DNA of 64,000 nt from Cephalotrichum gorgonifer (lineage: Eukaryota; Ascomycota; Sordariomycetes; Microascales; Microascaceae), in assembly GCA_900312665.1 (NCBI GenBank), contig ONZQ02000002.1, forward strand, positions 1,668,200 to 1,732,199, read 5' to 3'. Shown here one piece after another: positions 10,025 through 22,700 of the stretch. A program made the translations under genes and the position numbers. Positions within the stretch are counted from its first letter, which is position 1. Each line of letters opens with the position of its first letter. A model generated the notes under the pieces. It did not search any database. It saw only the letters and a list, made by a program, of their open reading frames with translations, and was not told the DNA's origin.

Positions 10025-13000
10025 TATTGTTTGCTCCACCGCCGTGATAGTCAGAGGGCGTGGCGGTGGCCCTGGCCAGGATGCTTTTTTCGTATAGCGT
10101 CGACGACTTCTTCTCACCCAATCGCGCCTCGAAGCGAACGAGATTGACGAGAATCGAGGTTTATCCGGATGAATGGCAGAGACAACACTGGTCAGAAGGT
10201 TAGGTCTCGGCTGGGTTGGTCGTGGATCGTCGTGGCGATCAAGCACAAGGTGCAAATAGAAGATGAGGTTAGGAAATTGTTTGCGAGCGAACGATATTCC
10301 GGCCGAGTGGGGATCGAGTCGGTGTTGGACGGTTTGAAGGGAGGATGTCCGTTTGACGCAGCCACTCAGCCAGAGACTAGACGATCAGATTCCATTCACG
10401 TTGGTGGGTGAAACAGGTATCGAGGCGTGGGGTCAGAGAGGAAGAATGAGCAGGTGCCCAGGTGTCGCGAGGACCAGGGAGGGAGGAATTAAGGAGATTA
10501 GACAGGTAAGGATCGAAAGGGGTACACGCTCGTGTGGTGGGACCAAGCAGTTGACAGTCGCGTCGTCAGTCGTCTGGAGTCGGATCCAAGCCTGAGCGAT
10601 AGATGGGCTTTAAATTACCCTCCCCTGGATTTGTTATGTCAAGAAGAGGGGGAAGACACAGAAAAGAGCGTGATGGGAAGAGAGTGCGCTTGGCTGCAAA
10701 ACTCCAGACGAACGAAGATGGATGCGCGAAGTACTTGTTTGACAAGGAGGAGCAAGGGTAATTACCCACTCCGGAGTGCGCAATCAGATATTTTCAAAGG
10801 GGGCTGGCGCGGGACTGGGTAATGTAATAGGTACATCAGTTCCCCGTGGGACACTCGGTGCACCGCACCTGCACAGTGGGCAGGGGTTGCTCATGCCGGC
10901 CCAGATGCACAGCATAACCGGCCCCCCTGACTAGCCTCCTTCCTTGTACTAGACTCAGGACTGGACAGGGGATGGATCAACCGTCACCAAACCCCAGAGC
11001 GTTGCTGATTCCAAGGTTCAATACTTGCTTGTGCTTACATGGAAGACTCGTATGAGTACTTGTATGGAGTACAAGAGTGATCACATTCATGTAGTTTATT
11101 CAGGTCCAGACTTCAGGGAAAGATACTAAACTCATCTGCAGAAGGTTTAAGTCCTGTTTCCAGGGGTCAGAAACAATGATTACTTACATATTAGCTTTCT
11201 GGATCCATCGAAACTCTGCGCACCACCTCACCTATAGCATTTGAGTGAGTACCTCCATGTACGGAGTACCTCTGTTTATTTTGGAGAAGGCGACGCCATC
11301 TCCGTGATATTCTCCGGCGGCCGGGGCTACACTTCTCCGCCGTACGAACGAATGCATGCCTGGTAGCGCTGTGGTACCCCGTAAACTTATGGGTAAGGAT
11401 AATATCGTCGCCATACACAAGTAGTAAGGGGGTCCCTAGGTCTTTACAAGTGGTGTACTCCACGGCTCTCGCCCTCCACTCCCGCTGCCAGATAACGCTC
11501 TGGTATCTAGAGCCCCTGTTGATTTGACAAGTACTCCGTATACTCCTGCAAGTACGAGATACAAGTATGGGGTACAAACACTTGAACAGTACCTCTACTC
11601 CACCATACCCACCACCGAGACATTTGGTTGACACCTCCAGCTCCCTTCGTTACCCGTGATGTGGATGGTCCCCTTGGCTTTTTTTTCCAAGCCACATGGG
11701 AAGGGATCTTCAATGACGCCTGTCCTATACTTAATTAGCGCCCATTGTGGCGGCAGCTCTCAGAGTCCAAATGGGGGAGCATATCCATCCAAGGACGTCG
11801 CGTCCCGTCAATCATCTGAAGGGGATAGCCCACTCGTTTAGGATTGGCCGTGCCGGCACTTTGGTTGGTCTGGGTGGGTCTGTGGATGGACCTTTGTTTT
11901 GTCTCATCCCATTGGGCGGTGGGGAACGTTATTATATTACGAAGTTGCTTTTGCAACGGTGGCATGCACTATTACTCGCTAATACCGGGGACTGGGAGCG
12001 ACCTTTCCAGAAGAGCGCGCCGGTGCCATCCTACCAAGGACAAACCGCCGGAGCGCCTCTCTATATCGATCGCAAGACCCGGGACGGAGAGGGCTAATGG
12101 ATAGGGTCGAGTAGAAGTCTTCACCGGATGGTCATGGGAGATGGTCGGGTAGGGGGCCCCAAGTAAGCCACACTATGCCAATACTTTCACTCCGAAGGAT
12201 GTAGATTCCAGCCCAAGCCGGTAATACTGCAGAGCATTACATTCATCAGCCTCTACCTCCCTCAGTGGAATCTCCAGACCAACATCACCCAGTTTTATCG
12301 AGCTCCCTACTCATACCTCTCAAGGGCCCGCCTGCCTTTCCACTCCACCGCATCATGAATGAATGCCAGCCTCGCCCCGATTAGAGCCGCGCCCCTCGTC
12401 CTTACCCGCTCAACCGACCGCCCGGGATATTAAGACGGTTCACTATTATGATCACCTCCCACCGTCCGTGGCGTCCCGGTTTCCATCTCAGGCGAACCAG
12501 CCAATTAAACATCCCAATGGAATTGTCGGGAGCCACATAAAGCGGAGCGGGTGTGAGATGTTAGATATGAAAAGAAGCCGAAGAGCGGGACTCGAAAGTG
12601 ACGAGCCCGGGTCCATGCGACTCCGGGTGGAACTCCATCTTGCCCAACTCGACTCACACTCTTCGCTCGTGCTCCTCGCCAACAGTGTCTCTCAGGTATA
12701 TCTCAGACTGCCTCGTCGACAGAACATCCCGATCCGCAGGCTTCTTCAATGCCTGGTAGGTTTACTGTGTGTGGACGAGTAGGATCCGCGCTTAAGCAGA
12801 GAACGACGGACGGAACTCTATTTTGCCGCGCGCTTCACGCCTAGCGTAGAGGCGCGGTCCAAGTCCAGATCAAAATCGGATTATTTAATGGTAAAGAGGT
12901 TGGCTAAGCCGGTTGAACCTTATTCCAGCGTGTTGCTTGTCATGGTAGGTACAGCTAATGTCGCTCCTTGCCTAGGCATCGGACTGGTTGATGGACCAAA

Positions 13001-13726
13001 CCGGAGGCCTTCTGACGGTCTCCTCATTTCCTACACTTTTCCATGGACGCAATGTCGGTTGGAAGTAATTATACGATATGTATCCTACAAGACAGCCACT
13101 CTCACGTCGTTGTTGTGTCCGCCAAGGAAGACATCCAGCTGCCTATCCATCTGATAGGAAGTTAACCGAATGAACGAAAGAAGTGCTGGCGAGGCCAATG
13201 CTGAATAGCAATCTTCGAACCGGGGGCCAACAGCAATGATTAACTTCTAGGAGAGATATCTTAGAATAAGTTTAGAAGGAAGTATCGGAGCATGACTCTG
13301 GTTGTCTTTGTCCGTTTGATAGCTTGAGGCAGCTGTCTTTGTTCGCATATCAACTTAGTGCGGGTATCGCCAGTTTACTTTATCAGTCGTTCCTTCCCTC
13401 CCATCAGCATGCTGCATATCTCTACGTATTGCGGATTCCCATTCCTAGAAGAAACCCAACAGCGCAGTCCTATGATTAATAGCCCAGCGAGATGATTACA
13501 ACTTCGGTTCTTCATTAACCTTCGTCCCCCTGGCATCCGGAATCAAGCTATCGAAACGACGTCCAAAATGCTCCGCCGACATCTTTGGTATAAACAGTAA
13601 GCACATCTCCAGCTACACACCCTTGACTCTATCCCTCCCGCCCTCCCCTTCCTGAAGACACCATCTTGAGGCTGCGGAGCCTCTATTGACCCAAACCCCA
13701 GCCTGGTCGATAACTACGACACGAAC
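10025..13726. other. Gene-poor stretch
   Basis: 3.7 kb without a gene I can support. The side next to 10025 should hold the promoter and leader of the CaaX gene. The rest has only short, patternless open frames. Several short GTAC-type inverted motifs occur near 11050-11090, 11245-11275 and 11525-11580. No tRNA, rRNA or transposon protein was recognised. Confidence 0.5.
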
Positions 13727-14629
13727 ATGTCCCTAGAGCATGTCACCTATGACGCGAGCGCCACAGACTCAGCTGGTCGTTGCCCTGGAACCCACAAGGC
13801 GAGAGACGGTACCACGGCACCCCTGGTCTTGGAATGGATCTCCTCCATGCCCATCGGCCTCGCCATCTCCCTCGTCCAGCTCCGCGACGAACTGTCCACG
13901 AACAAGTCTCCCCAGCGCAGGCCCGAGGAGGTCCGCACTCTGCCCTTCGCCGGAATTCACCTCGACGGCCGGGAGGGGCGCGCAGCGCTCGCGTATGAGC
14001 TCCTCTACCTACCCACAAACCTGCGCGACGTACTCGTAGGGCTCGACAAGCCTATGCCCGAGGATAGGTGCGTGCTGGCTGGGCTAGTGGCGACACAGGT
14101 GCGGTCCCTGCATGTGCACTTCCGGAATAAGCACATGGCGTTACGGACGGAGAGCTTCGTTTTCCTCTGGGACGACGCGACAACCGGCCCTGCTTCGTCT
14201 GGGAAACGAAGTGGCGGGGGCGGCCTGGGAGCCCTGGATCTGAGGGAACCATACCTACTCGACTGGGGTCGGGAGTCCCTGCCCAGCGTGTACCAGCACC
14301 CTGATTACGATCCCTCGCGAAAGCTGTGGTACTACGATGTGTGGTCTCTCATGATGGTTATATCGGAGATAGCGGAGTGGAAGCCTATCGAGGTGTCCTT
14401 CCGGGATGAGAGGGATCTGCTAAGGAGGAAGTTGGATAGGAGAAGGCTGGTCACGGATGTAGCGTGGAGGGGGGAGTCGACGGCAAATGTTTTCAGATAT
14501 GGGTTCGATCTTCTGGACAGGAAGCGCAGCACGCTGGATACTATGTCCTGGAGCAGCATCAAGATGTTCTTTGACGGGCTCTGTGAACTTCTCGATGCGG
14601 ACGGGATGCCACCCGTAGCAAGGCGTTGA
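13727..14629 (+). CDS. Kinase-like protein of the fungal HET-s/LopB group, no visible catalytic motifs
   Basis: 300 codons from the ATG at 13727, no intron needed. It resembles the kinase-like half of fungal proteins that usually begin with a HeLo (prion-inhibition and propagation) domain. Visible landmarks are LRDVL near residue 99, a helix leading to HFRNKHMALRTESFVFLW at 131-148 (the position of the catalytic loop), YQHPDY at 189-194, and YDVWSLMMVISEIAEWKPI at 203-221. There is no Gly-rich loop, VAIK lysine, HRD aspartate or DFG, so a pseudokinase is likely. No HeLo domain is found in the 3.7 kb upstream, so the gene is either a natural short form or a truncated one. The frame stays open a little upstream, to about 13673, without an ATG. 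Role unknown; relatives are linked to incompatibility and immune-type cell death. Confidence 0.65.
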   Translation: MSLEHVTYDASATDSAGRCPGTHKARDGTTAPLVLEWISSMPIGLAISLVQLRDELSTNKSPQRRPEEVRTLPFAGIHLDGREGRAALAYELLYLPTNLRDVLVGLDKPMPEDRCVLAGLVATQVRSLHVHFRNKHMALRTESFVFLWDDATTGPASSGKRSGGGGLGALDLREPYLLDWGRESLPSVYQHPDYDPSRKLWYYDVWSLMMVISEIAEWKPIEVSFRDERDLLRRKLDRRRLVTDVAWRGESTANVFRYGFDLLDRKRSTLDTMSWSSIKMFFDGLCELLDADGMPPVARR

Positions 14630-16126
14630 AGTTTAAATATCATGTTGGCAGGGCAATGATTACTCCTACGGTTTATATGTATATCATTCGGTGGGCGCCC
14701 CTACATACATGTAGTTGGCGATGCGTTGGACTTTGCTCAACAACCCACTCGACCCATCTTCACCAACATATTGAATTCATAAGACTAACAATTCATCCCT
14801 CCTCCGAGAAAGTCATCGCACAAAGGAAGTTTATACCACTTATAATTCGTCGCAATGAGACGTCTCTGACACCGCGATATCAATGAACGCAGAGCATCCG
14901 AATATCCAAGTACTTTCACCCAGTGTTCGGCAAGCATCAGAGCAGATGAAACGGCTCCAGAAGCTCCCATCTATCGCTGAGTAGGGTGTCATTCTCAATT
15001 TCCTTCAGGGATCCGTCAAGAAGTTCGGCATGAATTCCAGGAAATTCGGCAAGACATCGGGAACCTGCGTCAGGACTTTGCCAGAGTAAATACGCGAGTC
15101 CAGGCAACGTAAATAGTCCCCTTCTACTACATGTACTGATCTTTGCATTCATAGAATCATGTTTAGCTAACAATGTTATTCTTTTAGCCCAATAAACGAG
15201 GTTGCAAGAACTGAAAACAACTCGGCACGACAAGTTACCTCCACTTTGCGGCCGCTACGAAGTGGCCCTTCGGGAGAGCCAATCCACCGCTTCCCAAACA
15301 GTTGGAGAGATTGCAACCACCAACGGTATGCTATCCCATTACATGTAGTTTCAATTTTATGGGCCTATAGAGGATGTAGTAACCATCGCACAGATCGACG
15401 ATGCACCACAATCCTTGAAGAATTGGGCTTGCCCACCTATGGCACTCTGGCCAAAAAAAAACAAGGTCGGATTCGCTCTGCCGCTGGAGTTGTAATGCTC
15501 AGTTGAGCGCGAGTATCCAGGTTTAAGGTGATGGCAAGGTGCCAAAATTAATTACGGCAGAGCAGGCATGTATACATTGCAATAGGATAGGGTGGGAGCA
15601 TAAGCATATAGTAGGGGGGTATAGAAGCATTGATACATTATGGGAGTATGAATATCGGTATAGGGTAATACTATCATCACTGGAACATTGGGATATCATG
15701 ACAGGATGGCTGGAGGGACAGCACGGGAGCATTTGTCCATCATAACGAGTTAGAGCAAGAAGGGACCTTGCTATGTTATAGCAGGGCAGGAAAGATTGAT
15801 ACATCAGATCAGGAGCAAACTAGGCTGAGCGGGCTGGCATAAAATCCCATGACAATCAACACATTGAAAACTGTGAAAAAAGTCGAGGCGATGTGAGGAT
15901 ATCAAAAAGTGCGTGACAAAGGTGAAAAGTCCAAAGCTCAAGGCCCTGTAGTCAGCACGGCCATCCCCCTAACACAACCATCATCTACTAAAACTGGAGC
16001 GACCGTGTCTCTTACCCCCTCTGACATATCCGCAACGCAAAGGTGTGCTTCCCCGGGCCTATTGAGCTGTGGGCCTCGCCGTCGAAATCGCCGTTTGGCA
16101 CTCTGCGCCAAAAGGTAGAAGCCGCG
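14630..16126. other. Intergenic stretch
   Basis: 1.5 kb between two same-strand genes with no gene recognised. It is AT-richer than the flanking exons and contains A-rich and T-rich patches. The phosphoesterase frame is open upstream of 16127 to about 16043 but has no ATG there, so an earlier exon cannot be excluded. Confidence 0.45.
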
Positions 16127-17240
16127 ATGGAAGGACCAACTGCCGCAGCCGGGGGGGGAGAGAGTAAGGGGCCTCCGAGAACCCACCGGACGAGATTCGT
16201 GTGCATATCGGACACGCACAACTACAACGTCAGCCTCCCCAAGGGCGACGTCCTCATCCACGCGGGGGATCTTACAAACAGGGGGAGCTACTCAGAGGTA
16301 AGATGGGGGGATGAGGGATGCGGGGCGGGGGGTTGATCTAGTCTTTTACTATCTCGAAGCTGACCCGGTCTCTCACTTAGTTATCGAAGGTAGTAGCCTG
16401 GCTAGAAAAGGCCGACTTTGAATGCAAGATTGTCGTCGCAGGTATATCACCCCACCGGTCCAGTTGTCACACACATTGCATCCCACTCAGGCGATATCTC
16501 TCTCCCTACCAAGAGATCCGGAGTATCAAGGCTCACATCCAAGCCAAGGGAACCACGACATATCCCTCGACGACGACTTTCCGTACAACAATCACAACCA
16601 CGACCCCGAAAGCTCCATCCCCCTGCTCACCACCTCCAAAACCATAACCTACCTCTCCCACTCCTCCGCCACCATAACCCTCACATCACCCTCCGGGCCC
16701 CGAACAACCTTCCGTGTCTTCGGCTCCCCCGGCTCCCCCCGCCGCTCCATCTTCCCCTCCGAGTTCTCCGCCTTCCAGTACATTGTGCCGCCGGAAATTC
16801 CCCGAGCCGACACTCCGGACGTGTTCCCCCAGCCGTGGGACGAAGTCCCTCTCGACACGGACGTTCTCATCACCCACACGCCCGCCAGATCCCACCTCGA
16901 CAGGAACGACGACGGGGTCCACCTAGGCTGCGAGGCCCTTCTCCGCACCATGCGCAATGTGCGGCCCCGCCTCGCCGTCTGCGGCCACGTCCACCCCGCC
17001 CGAGGTGCGGAACACGTGTCGTGGGGTCCCCCGGGGGGTCAGGATGAGGTAGAGGAGTGGACTGATCCCGCGCCGGAGGGGAAGAAGATCTGCCTCGTGG
17101 ACCTGAAGGGGAGAGCGGGGGGCCGCGCGGAAACGTGCGTTGTGAACTGCGCTATCATGACGGGGAGGTTCCCGCACCGCGGTCACAGGAGGCTCAATAA
17201 GCCCATCATAGTGGACGTGGAGCTCCCTGTGCGGGAGTGA
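16127..17240 (+). CDS. Calcineurin-like metallophosphoesterase
   Basis: Dinuclear-metal phosphoesterase of the fungal cytosolic type; substrate unknown. Exons are 16127-16297, 16381-16441 and 16549-17240, joined by introns 16298-16380 (GTAAGA to TTAG) and 16442-16548 (GTATAT to AAG), giving 307 residues. All metal-site blocks are present in order: SDTHN at 28-32, HAGDLTN at 45-51, GNHD at 78-81, ITHTP at 185-189 and CGHVHP at 222-227. The GNHD motif is rebuilt exactly across the second splice (VVAG to NHD), which supports the exon model. Start chosen as the first in-frame ATG; the open frame reaches further upstream without ATG. Length fits related single-domain fungal enzymes. No signal peptide or membrane segment is seen. 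Confidence 0.88.
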
Positions 17241-20200
17241 TAGTTACATGTTGGGCCAGGGGGCCGCTGTCTAATGAGCCATGGAGGCTTGTCGATACGA
17301 TAGTGGTGTGGATTCCGGTGATACTGCTCATACTGCTGCGCAGGTCATGTCGGCATCAAATATGGTCGAATCTCATGATCCCGGACGGCGCCGAATCATA
17401 GGTCAACAGCTGGACAAGTCTCTTCCGTAGAGAGGTAAAGGCTTGCCGCCACGCAACTAATAGCTCGATCCTCTAAGAAGACAACAGCCGTATTACACGT
17501 TTTATTATTCCCAGGTGTCATGATATAACTCGACGGACTGCTCAAGCATCCTTCCCTTCCGGGGCTAGCCTCCATCCCGCCTTTCTCCGCTGTCCTCTTT
17601 TACCAACCCACATACCAAGCAAACGCAAGACTTTACATCAGTCCAACTCCTGGCCTCGAGCTATGCATCAATGAGCGAGCCATTGGGCTTTCCCCAGACC
17701 ACACGGCTTCAGCCGCCCCACCCGCGGATCCTCTAGGTGTCCTCCCCAGTTTGTAACTACCAACCAGGTCGTTCCAAGTATCGCGTCAACTACCCCCCCT
17801 GTTGGCCTATCATCCAACCTCACTTTCACTCAACCGGTAATATTCCCCCGAGGGGGCCTTTCGGAGGCGGATTCAAGTCATGTCATGTGGAGGCTGATCA
17901 GCGGACAATCCCGAAGAAACTTATCTTCACAGCTTGGATCTGCGAGTTGGGACAGGTGGGCCGCGGGGTGCCAAGGGGAGAGGGAAGCGCCGCCAAGACT
18001 CGCCTGACCGGATCTGATCTCCGCCGCCACCCATTCCTCGTACTCGTACTCATCCTCCGAGGTCCGATAATTCACAACAATACTTGTACTCGTAGGCAAT
18101 GACGCGGTACGAGTATTATTATTATGGGTGAGTCCGAGGTGGAGCTGAGGAACCAGCTGGTGCGGTCGGCGCCCCTTGCTTCTCACCCCATACCCGGCCC
18201 ACTAATACGAGTGGCTTAGGTGGTGGAGCCGACAGATAAGTCACCCGATCTAAGCGGATAAAGCCAGGACGTCGCCCTGGAGAACCCGTCGAAGAACTCG
18301 GCGGAACCCCCTGGCTGCCGCACTTCCCGCCGTAGCGTCCTCGGAACAGGGGTCCATCCCTACTAGCGCCACCTGATATCATGTGCGGGGGCCCCTCCGA
18401 AAGAAGAAGAGGCCTCTTTATCCTCGGCGTGCGAGGCGAGAGAGAGTACCAGCAGGAGTTTCTTTGGTCGTATGCAAAAGAAAGGCGGAGTCGACAGCGG
18501 GAGGGAGACAGCACTATCTCGATTTCCCGCGGCGATCACCCGCGCCCAGTTTCTGGGCCGTCCTCGGACTGTTTCGAAATAAAATCGTGCCGTTATATGC
18601 GCGGAGAGGCGCTCGCTTGAAATCGAACCCCCAAACAGGGATGCTGCTCGGACGTCGTCTTCACACCACTCCTCCCCCAAGACAGCTCGAAGTAAGGAGC
18701 CCACAGTCCCCCACGTTCCATCTTCGCCTGATTCCAAAGTTCCACCTATATTAGTACCTGTATCCTCGTATGCCATACAAGTAGCCCAATGGAGGGCAAA
18801 ATGCCTCGTACCCAATTGTACTTGTACGTAACATTCTCGGAATGCATGCTCCATAATAACAATACTGGTCGTCAACTATTGAATTGCATGCCCCGGCGCT
18901 TATAGGAAGCCAGGCCTTCAAGGAGCCAATTAGGTGCGTGGCCTATGCAGCCAGACCAAAGTGTACAGAACCTGTCGCTGAGAAGAGAATGTTTGTACTC
19001 GTTAGTACATACCTGGATCAAGGGGGCGATCAGTATCCCCTCCGGTCCACTGTCTCTTCCGATAGTTAACTCCCCGCAAACCTGTGTTCAAGCGGGGCAC
19101 AAGAGGCGAGAGTATGCGTATACGAGCTGTGTCGTTTGAGGTTTTCAGGTGTTATCAGAGCCCCGGCCGAATCGCGCTTCTGGCTGATCCGTGCAGGGCT
19201 CGCCTGAAAGAGTGGACATACTGGCTCTTGGGAACTTCGCTCGATAATATTGGGTTGCGAGCATAGCTTCGAGTTCAGCTGCGCAGTTTGGGTGTGTGGG
19301 GGGCGGATGGGGACATTGGAGATATGACAGGAGAAGACGAGAGGGGTTAATACCATGTATGAGCAGTGCGGTTGGTCCATGGTACGGTGGGGCTGCTACA
19401 AGGAACATTTAAACAGTGCCTCTATTCAGATGTTATCCATTTCCACTGCACTACACAACTCAAGGTCTAATATCTGAAGCATCATGAGGGCAGGTCTGGA
19501 ATATACATACACCTAGTAATTACGCACTAATTTCTTTGACATCGCTGAACAAGTCAGACTTCTCCACCTCGTGTGATAATTCTTCTCCCTCAGCCTCAAC
19601 CGATACAAGAGAAACAGATGGCAAGGTAGGACGGTCTGTCTGACACTATGCGACTGTTCGCCTCGTAGGATGAAGGATTGGAAAGGCCGATCCCCCCGGC
19701 GCGCCCACTTGCGGTGATCGAGGCATAACAGTCCGCCGCCGCCGGCAAGAGGACACTGAGATATTATTATCGTGTCCGGTCCTTCCTCACACTCGCCCCC
19801 TCCCTGAGCGTTGCATCCACTTTCTTAAGAGTGGGGGGCATCAATAAGGTTTGATCTGGATCGGGACTTGAGAGCCCGGGGCTACAAGAAAGTCCGGAGA
19901 ACAGAGCAGGACTGTCCCAGGGGAACTGAGAGGCTTACGTATGTACCTCTATGCCTGGGGACCACCCCCTCAAACCGATTGTTATGGTCGGGGGCCCATT
20001 AAGTCCACCTGAAGAGAAGTACGAATGGCCCCTTGTGCTGCAGATACAGTAACAAGACCGGGGCCCACTGTTTTTGGGGACTATGAGTGCATCTGGAGCT
20101 ATGATAGGAGCTCATGTTGGTCGGGGTGGTGACATACCCAAAGGCTGGTTCCACTGAAGGAATAATACCCGCCCCATGAGCAGAGTGGGCTCGTGGGGCG

Positions 20201-21036
20201 GGTAATACGTGCGACCTTCAGAAAGAGATGGTTCTCAAGTCCACTCTGCTCCCGATGTCAGGCGAAGAAGGGCAGGAAGAGGCAGATTCGATTCGATGAT
20301 AGAGACTCTCCCAATGGTATGCATCAGCCCCACAACACTGGGACCCGCCACTCACCCGCTTTCGGTCGCACATGCGGCTTTCATCCAAGGCCCTGTTTGT
20401 AACCACTTGGATGGAGGAGGTGCCCCATACTCGTGCATAACGTGGCGGGATTTCCACGAGATCCTACTGGTCTGAATCCGGATGGGACGTCTCATTCGTT
20501 GCGCCTGCGTCACCTAATGCACGGCCCCTGGCGAATCGAAAGTCACCCGTTGCCATCTCACCAAGGTCGCCTGCCCCTCCTTCCTGAGAGGGTCGGTGCT
20601 TGAAAGGGGGGGGCAGAACACTACCATAGGTCCGGGGACTGGGCTTTCGCTGCCCACGTCAGTAGTGTGCGCTCTCGCGAATCACAGTTGCCGAACGTTC
20701 GCCCAGAAAACGCACGTTGCTGTCGTGGGGCATGCAGAGACGAATCGCTCTATCATGGTGGTGTGGTGTAAGCCAGCCCTCCTTTCTCGAGGGTGGGATA
20801 CTGTACCTGCTTCCTACTTGTACTGACGTGAGACACCCGGCCTGGGGCGCTTGTGACCCCGAATTTAGACGACCAATTCGAGACGGGCGGAAATAGTTCG
20901 CCTTGAGTGACTGAATTCGGACGTGGCAGCGTGGGGACGTGGGGAGAGTTTGAGGGAGGATTTGGCTGATGGGGACGAGAACCACGGGATTCAAGGGAGC
21001 GCCGCTTAGGCCACGGAGCGCGCCGCCAAGCGGTTT

Positions 21037-21058
21037 GGGGTTTGGGGTTCGGGGTGGG
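21037..21058 (+). other. Potential G-quadruplex
   Basis: Four runs of three or four guanines are separated by loops TTT, TTC and T, which fits the standard G3+N1-7 quadruplex rule. The TTTGGGG spacing resembles some ciliate telomere repeats but not the fungal TTAGGG repeat. Function unknown. Confidence 0.6.
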
Positions 21059-22284
21059 TCCGTTGCCCTCCGACCATTCGCTCCTTCCTCCACGTTAGAC
21101 CCACCGCCGCTGTCCAGTCCAAGTACCAGTAACACAGCGGGAAGGAATGTGCCAGTAGGTTGCTGCGCCGTCCGTCTCGGTCATCCGAGGATCCACGACT
21201 ACAAGATATATTATGTACTGCATTTGCCGTTCTTCTGCTCCAAGAGGAGAGGTAGTGTGACAACTGTACTCTGTAAAGCCAGATGGACGGACCTGCGACC
21301 TGCTGCAAGGCCCACATTTCCAGGGCCAGGAACGAGGCGACTCGGGAAAACAGGTGTGGGTTGTTCGGGATAATCGGTCTTTGGAGGGTGAGGGGTAACT
21401 GCTCTTGCCCAGTGTCCTCGTGGGGAAGACGATAACAAGACGTCTTCGAAGTGAAAGCTTGCAGTGGTCCATCGGATACACTCTGTGTAGAGAAGGAGCC
21501 CTGGAGGGTGCGGGGTTAATCATGGACTACAAGTACATGGACTTAAACCCGGCCGTTTATATTGTTCCAACCCACAGGAAAGTCGACCCGGCTTGGCGTA
21601 TCTACTTCTAATGATGTACCTATACAAACTAGAATGGATGGGGAATCCCTCATGTGCAGGTTTCGATCCAATGAGGCAATGTGCCTACATGTAGCCTCTC
21701 TGGATGGGGGGTCGCTGCGTTTGCTCTGCTCATGTGAGCTGGTGTTACTCCTGTTCTAGCAAGCTCCGTGGGTCTTATACTTCGCCCATTCCATTACTGG
21801 ACTGGCTACGGCTACCGTTGTGGTGGTGGATATGGATCACCCAGCTAAAGTGGTCATCGTGCAACCCACCTCGGAGGAGGGTCTTGACGAAGAGCTTGAG
21901 AAGGTACGAAGGCGAAGTGTGCTCGTAACGTTTGTCGCCCATGGCTTCTTTTAGGATACCATCACCGCCATCGATAAGTCCGAGCTAGGACGGCGCTGCC
22001 TTGCTTCAACCGATTCATAACTACATGTACGCTTCTGACGCAAATACCTCGTCACAAGGTTACTGGAGGAAACATGGACAGGTGGAGGCGCGTCATAGTG
22101 TTATGCAGGGCGAGTGTATATATGTCATTTGTTAGCGTTTTATGCACACTAAACTAACCTCTATGCGATGGTCAAGGAACCTCCGAACTCGAGCTCTTTT
22201 TTCATACCAGTGCAGAGGAGTTTGGTTTGTGGTAATTCATGAGTTATTTCGACCATAGCGACATTAGCAATCTTCGCGTATCGC

Positions 22285-22300
22285 GCTCGCTCGCTCGCTC
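22285..22300. repeat. (GCTC)4 microsatellite
   Basis: Four perfect copies of GCTC in intergenic DNA. Confidence 0.9.
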
Positions 22301-22684
22301 GGATCATACTTTGTTGACTTTCAAGGGTTCTCGTTTCCTTGGATACAGCTACTCGCTTGCCTCCTGTCGAGTTACCGACAATCCTGTCCTTGAACCTGAT
22401 CGACTAGTTCTGCTGCAGCGGTCTGGCATCGCCCCTCCCCACTTGACCCCTCACCGCCATTACGTTGCACCTCGTTGAGCGACCGTTCATGCATATGGAC
22501 GGTTTTGTCTTCGTATCTAACATTAGTTGGTAGTATCGCTAAGTCATACCATTATAGTATGAGTACTCTTACGAAGTAAGCAGCCCTGGTGAATTCATCT
22601 TTGAGATTCTGTACGTTTCTTAGCTGACTACTCGTGGTACTGAAAACGGGTGGTGGTCTTACGTGATCCGCGGATAATCAATCG

Positions 22685-22700
22685 CTCTCTCTCTCTCTCT
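22685..22700. repeat. (CT)8 microsatellite
   Basis: Eight perfect CT units in intergenic DNA. Confidence 0.9.

Noticed and set aside
15939..16118. Start of the phosphoesterase further upstream
   Set aside because: The frame is open to about 16043 but contains no ATG, and no convincing donor and acceptor for an extra exon were found; left as a possibility only.
21031..21060. Interstitial telomere repeat
   Set aside because: The unit is TTTGGGG, not the fungal TTAGGG, and only about three copies are present.
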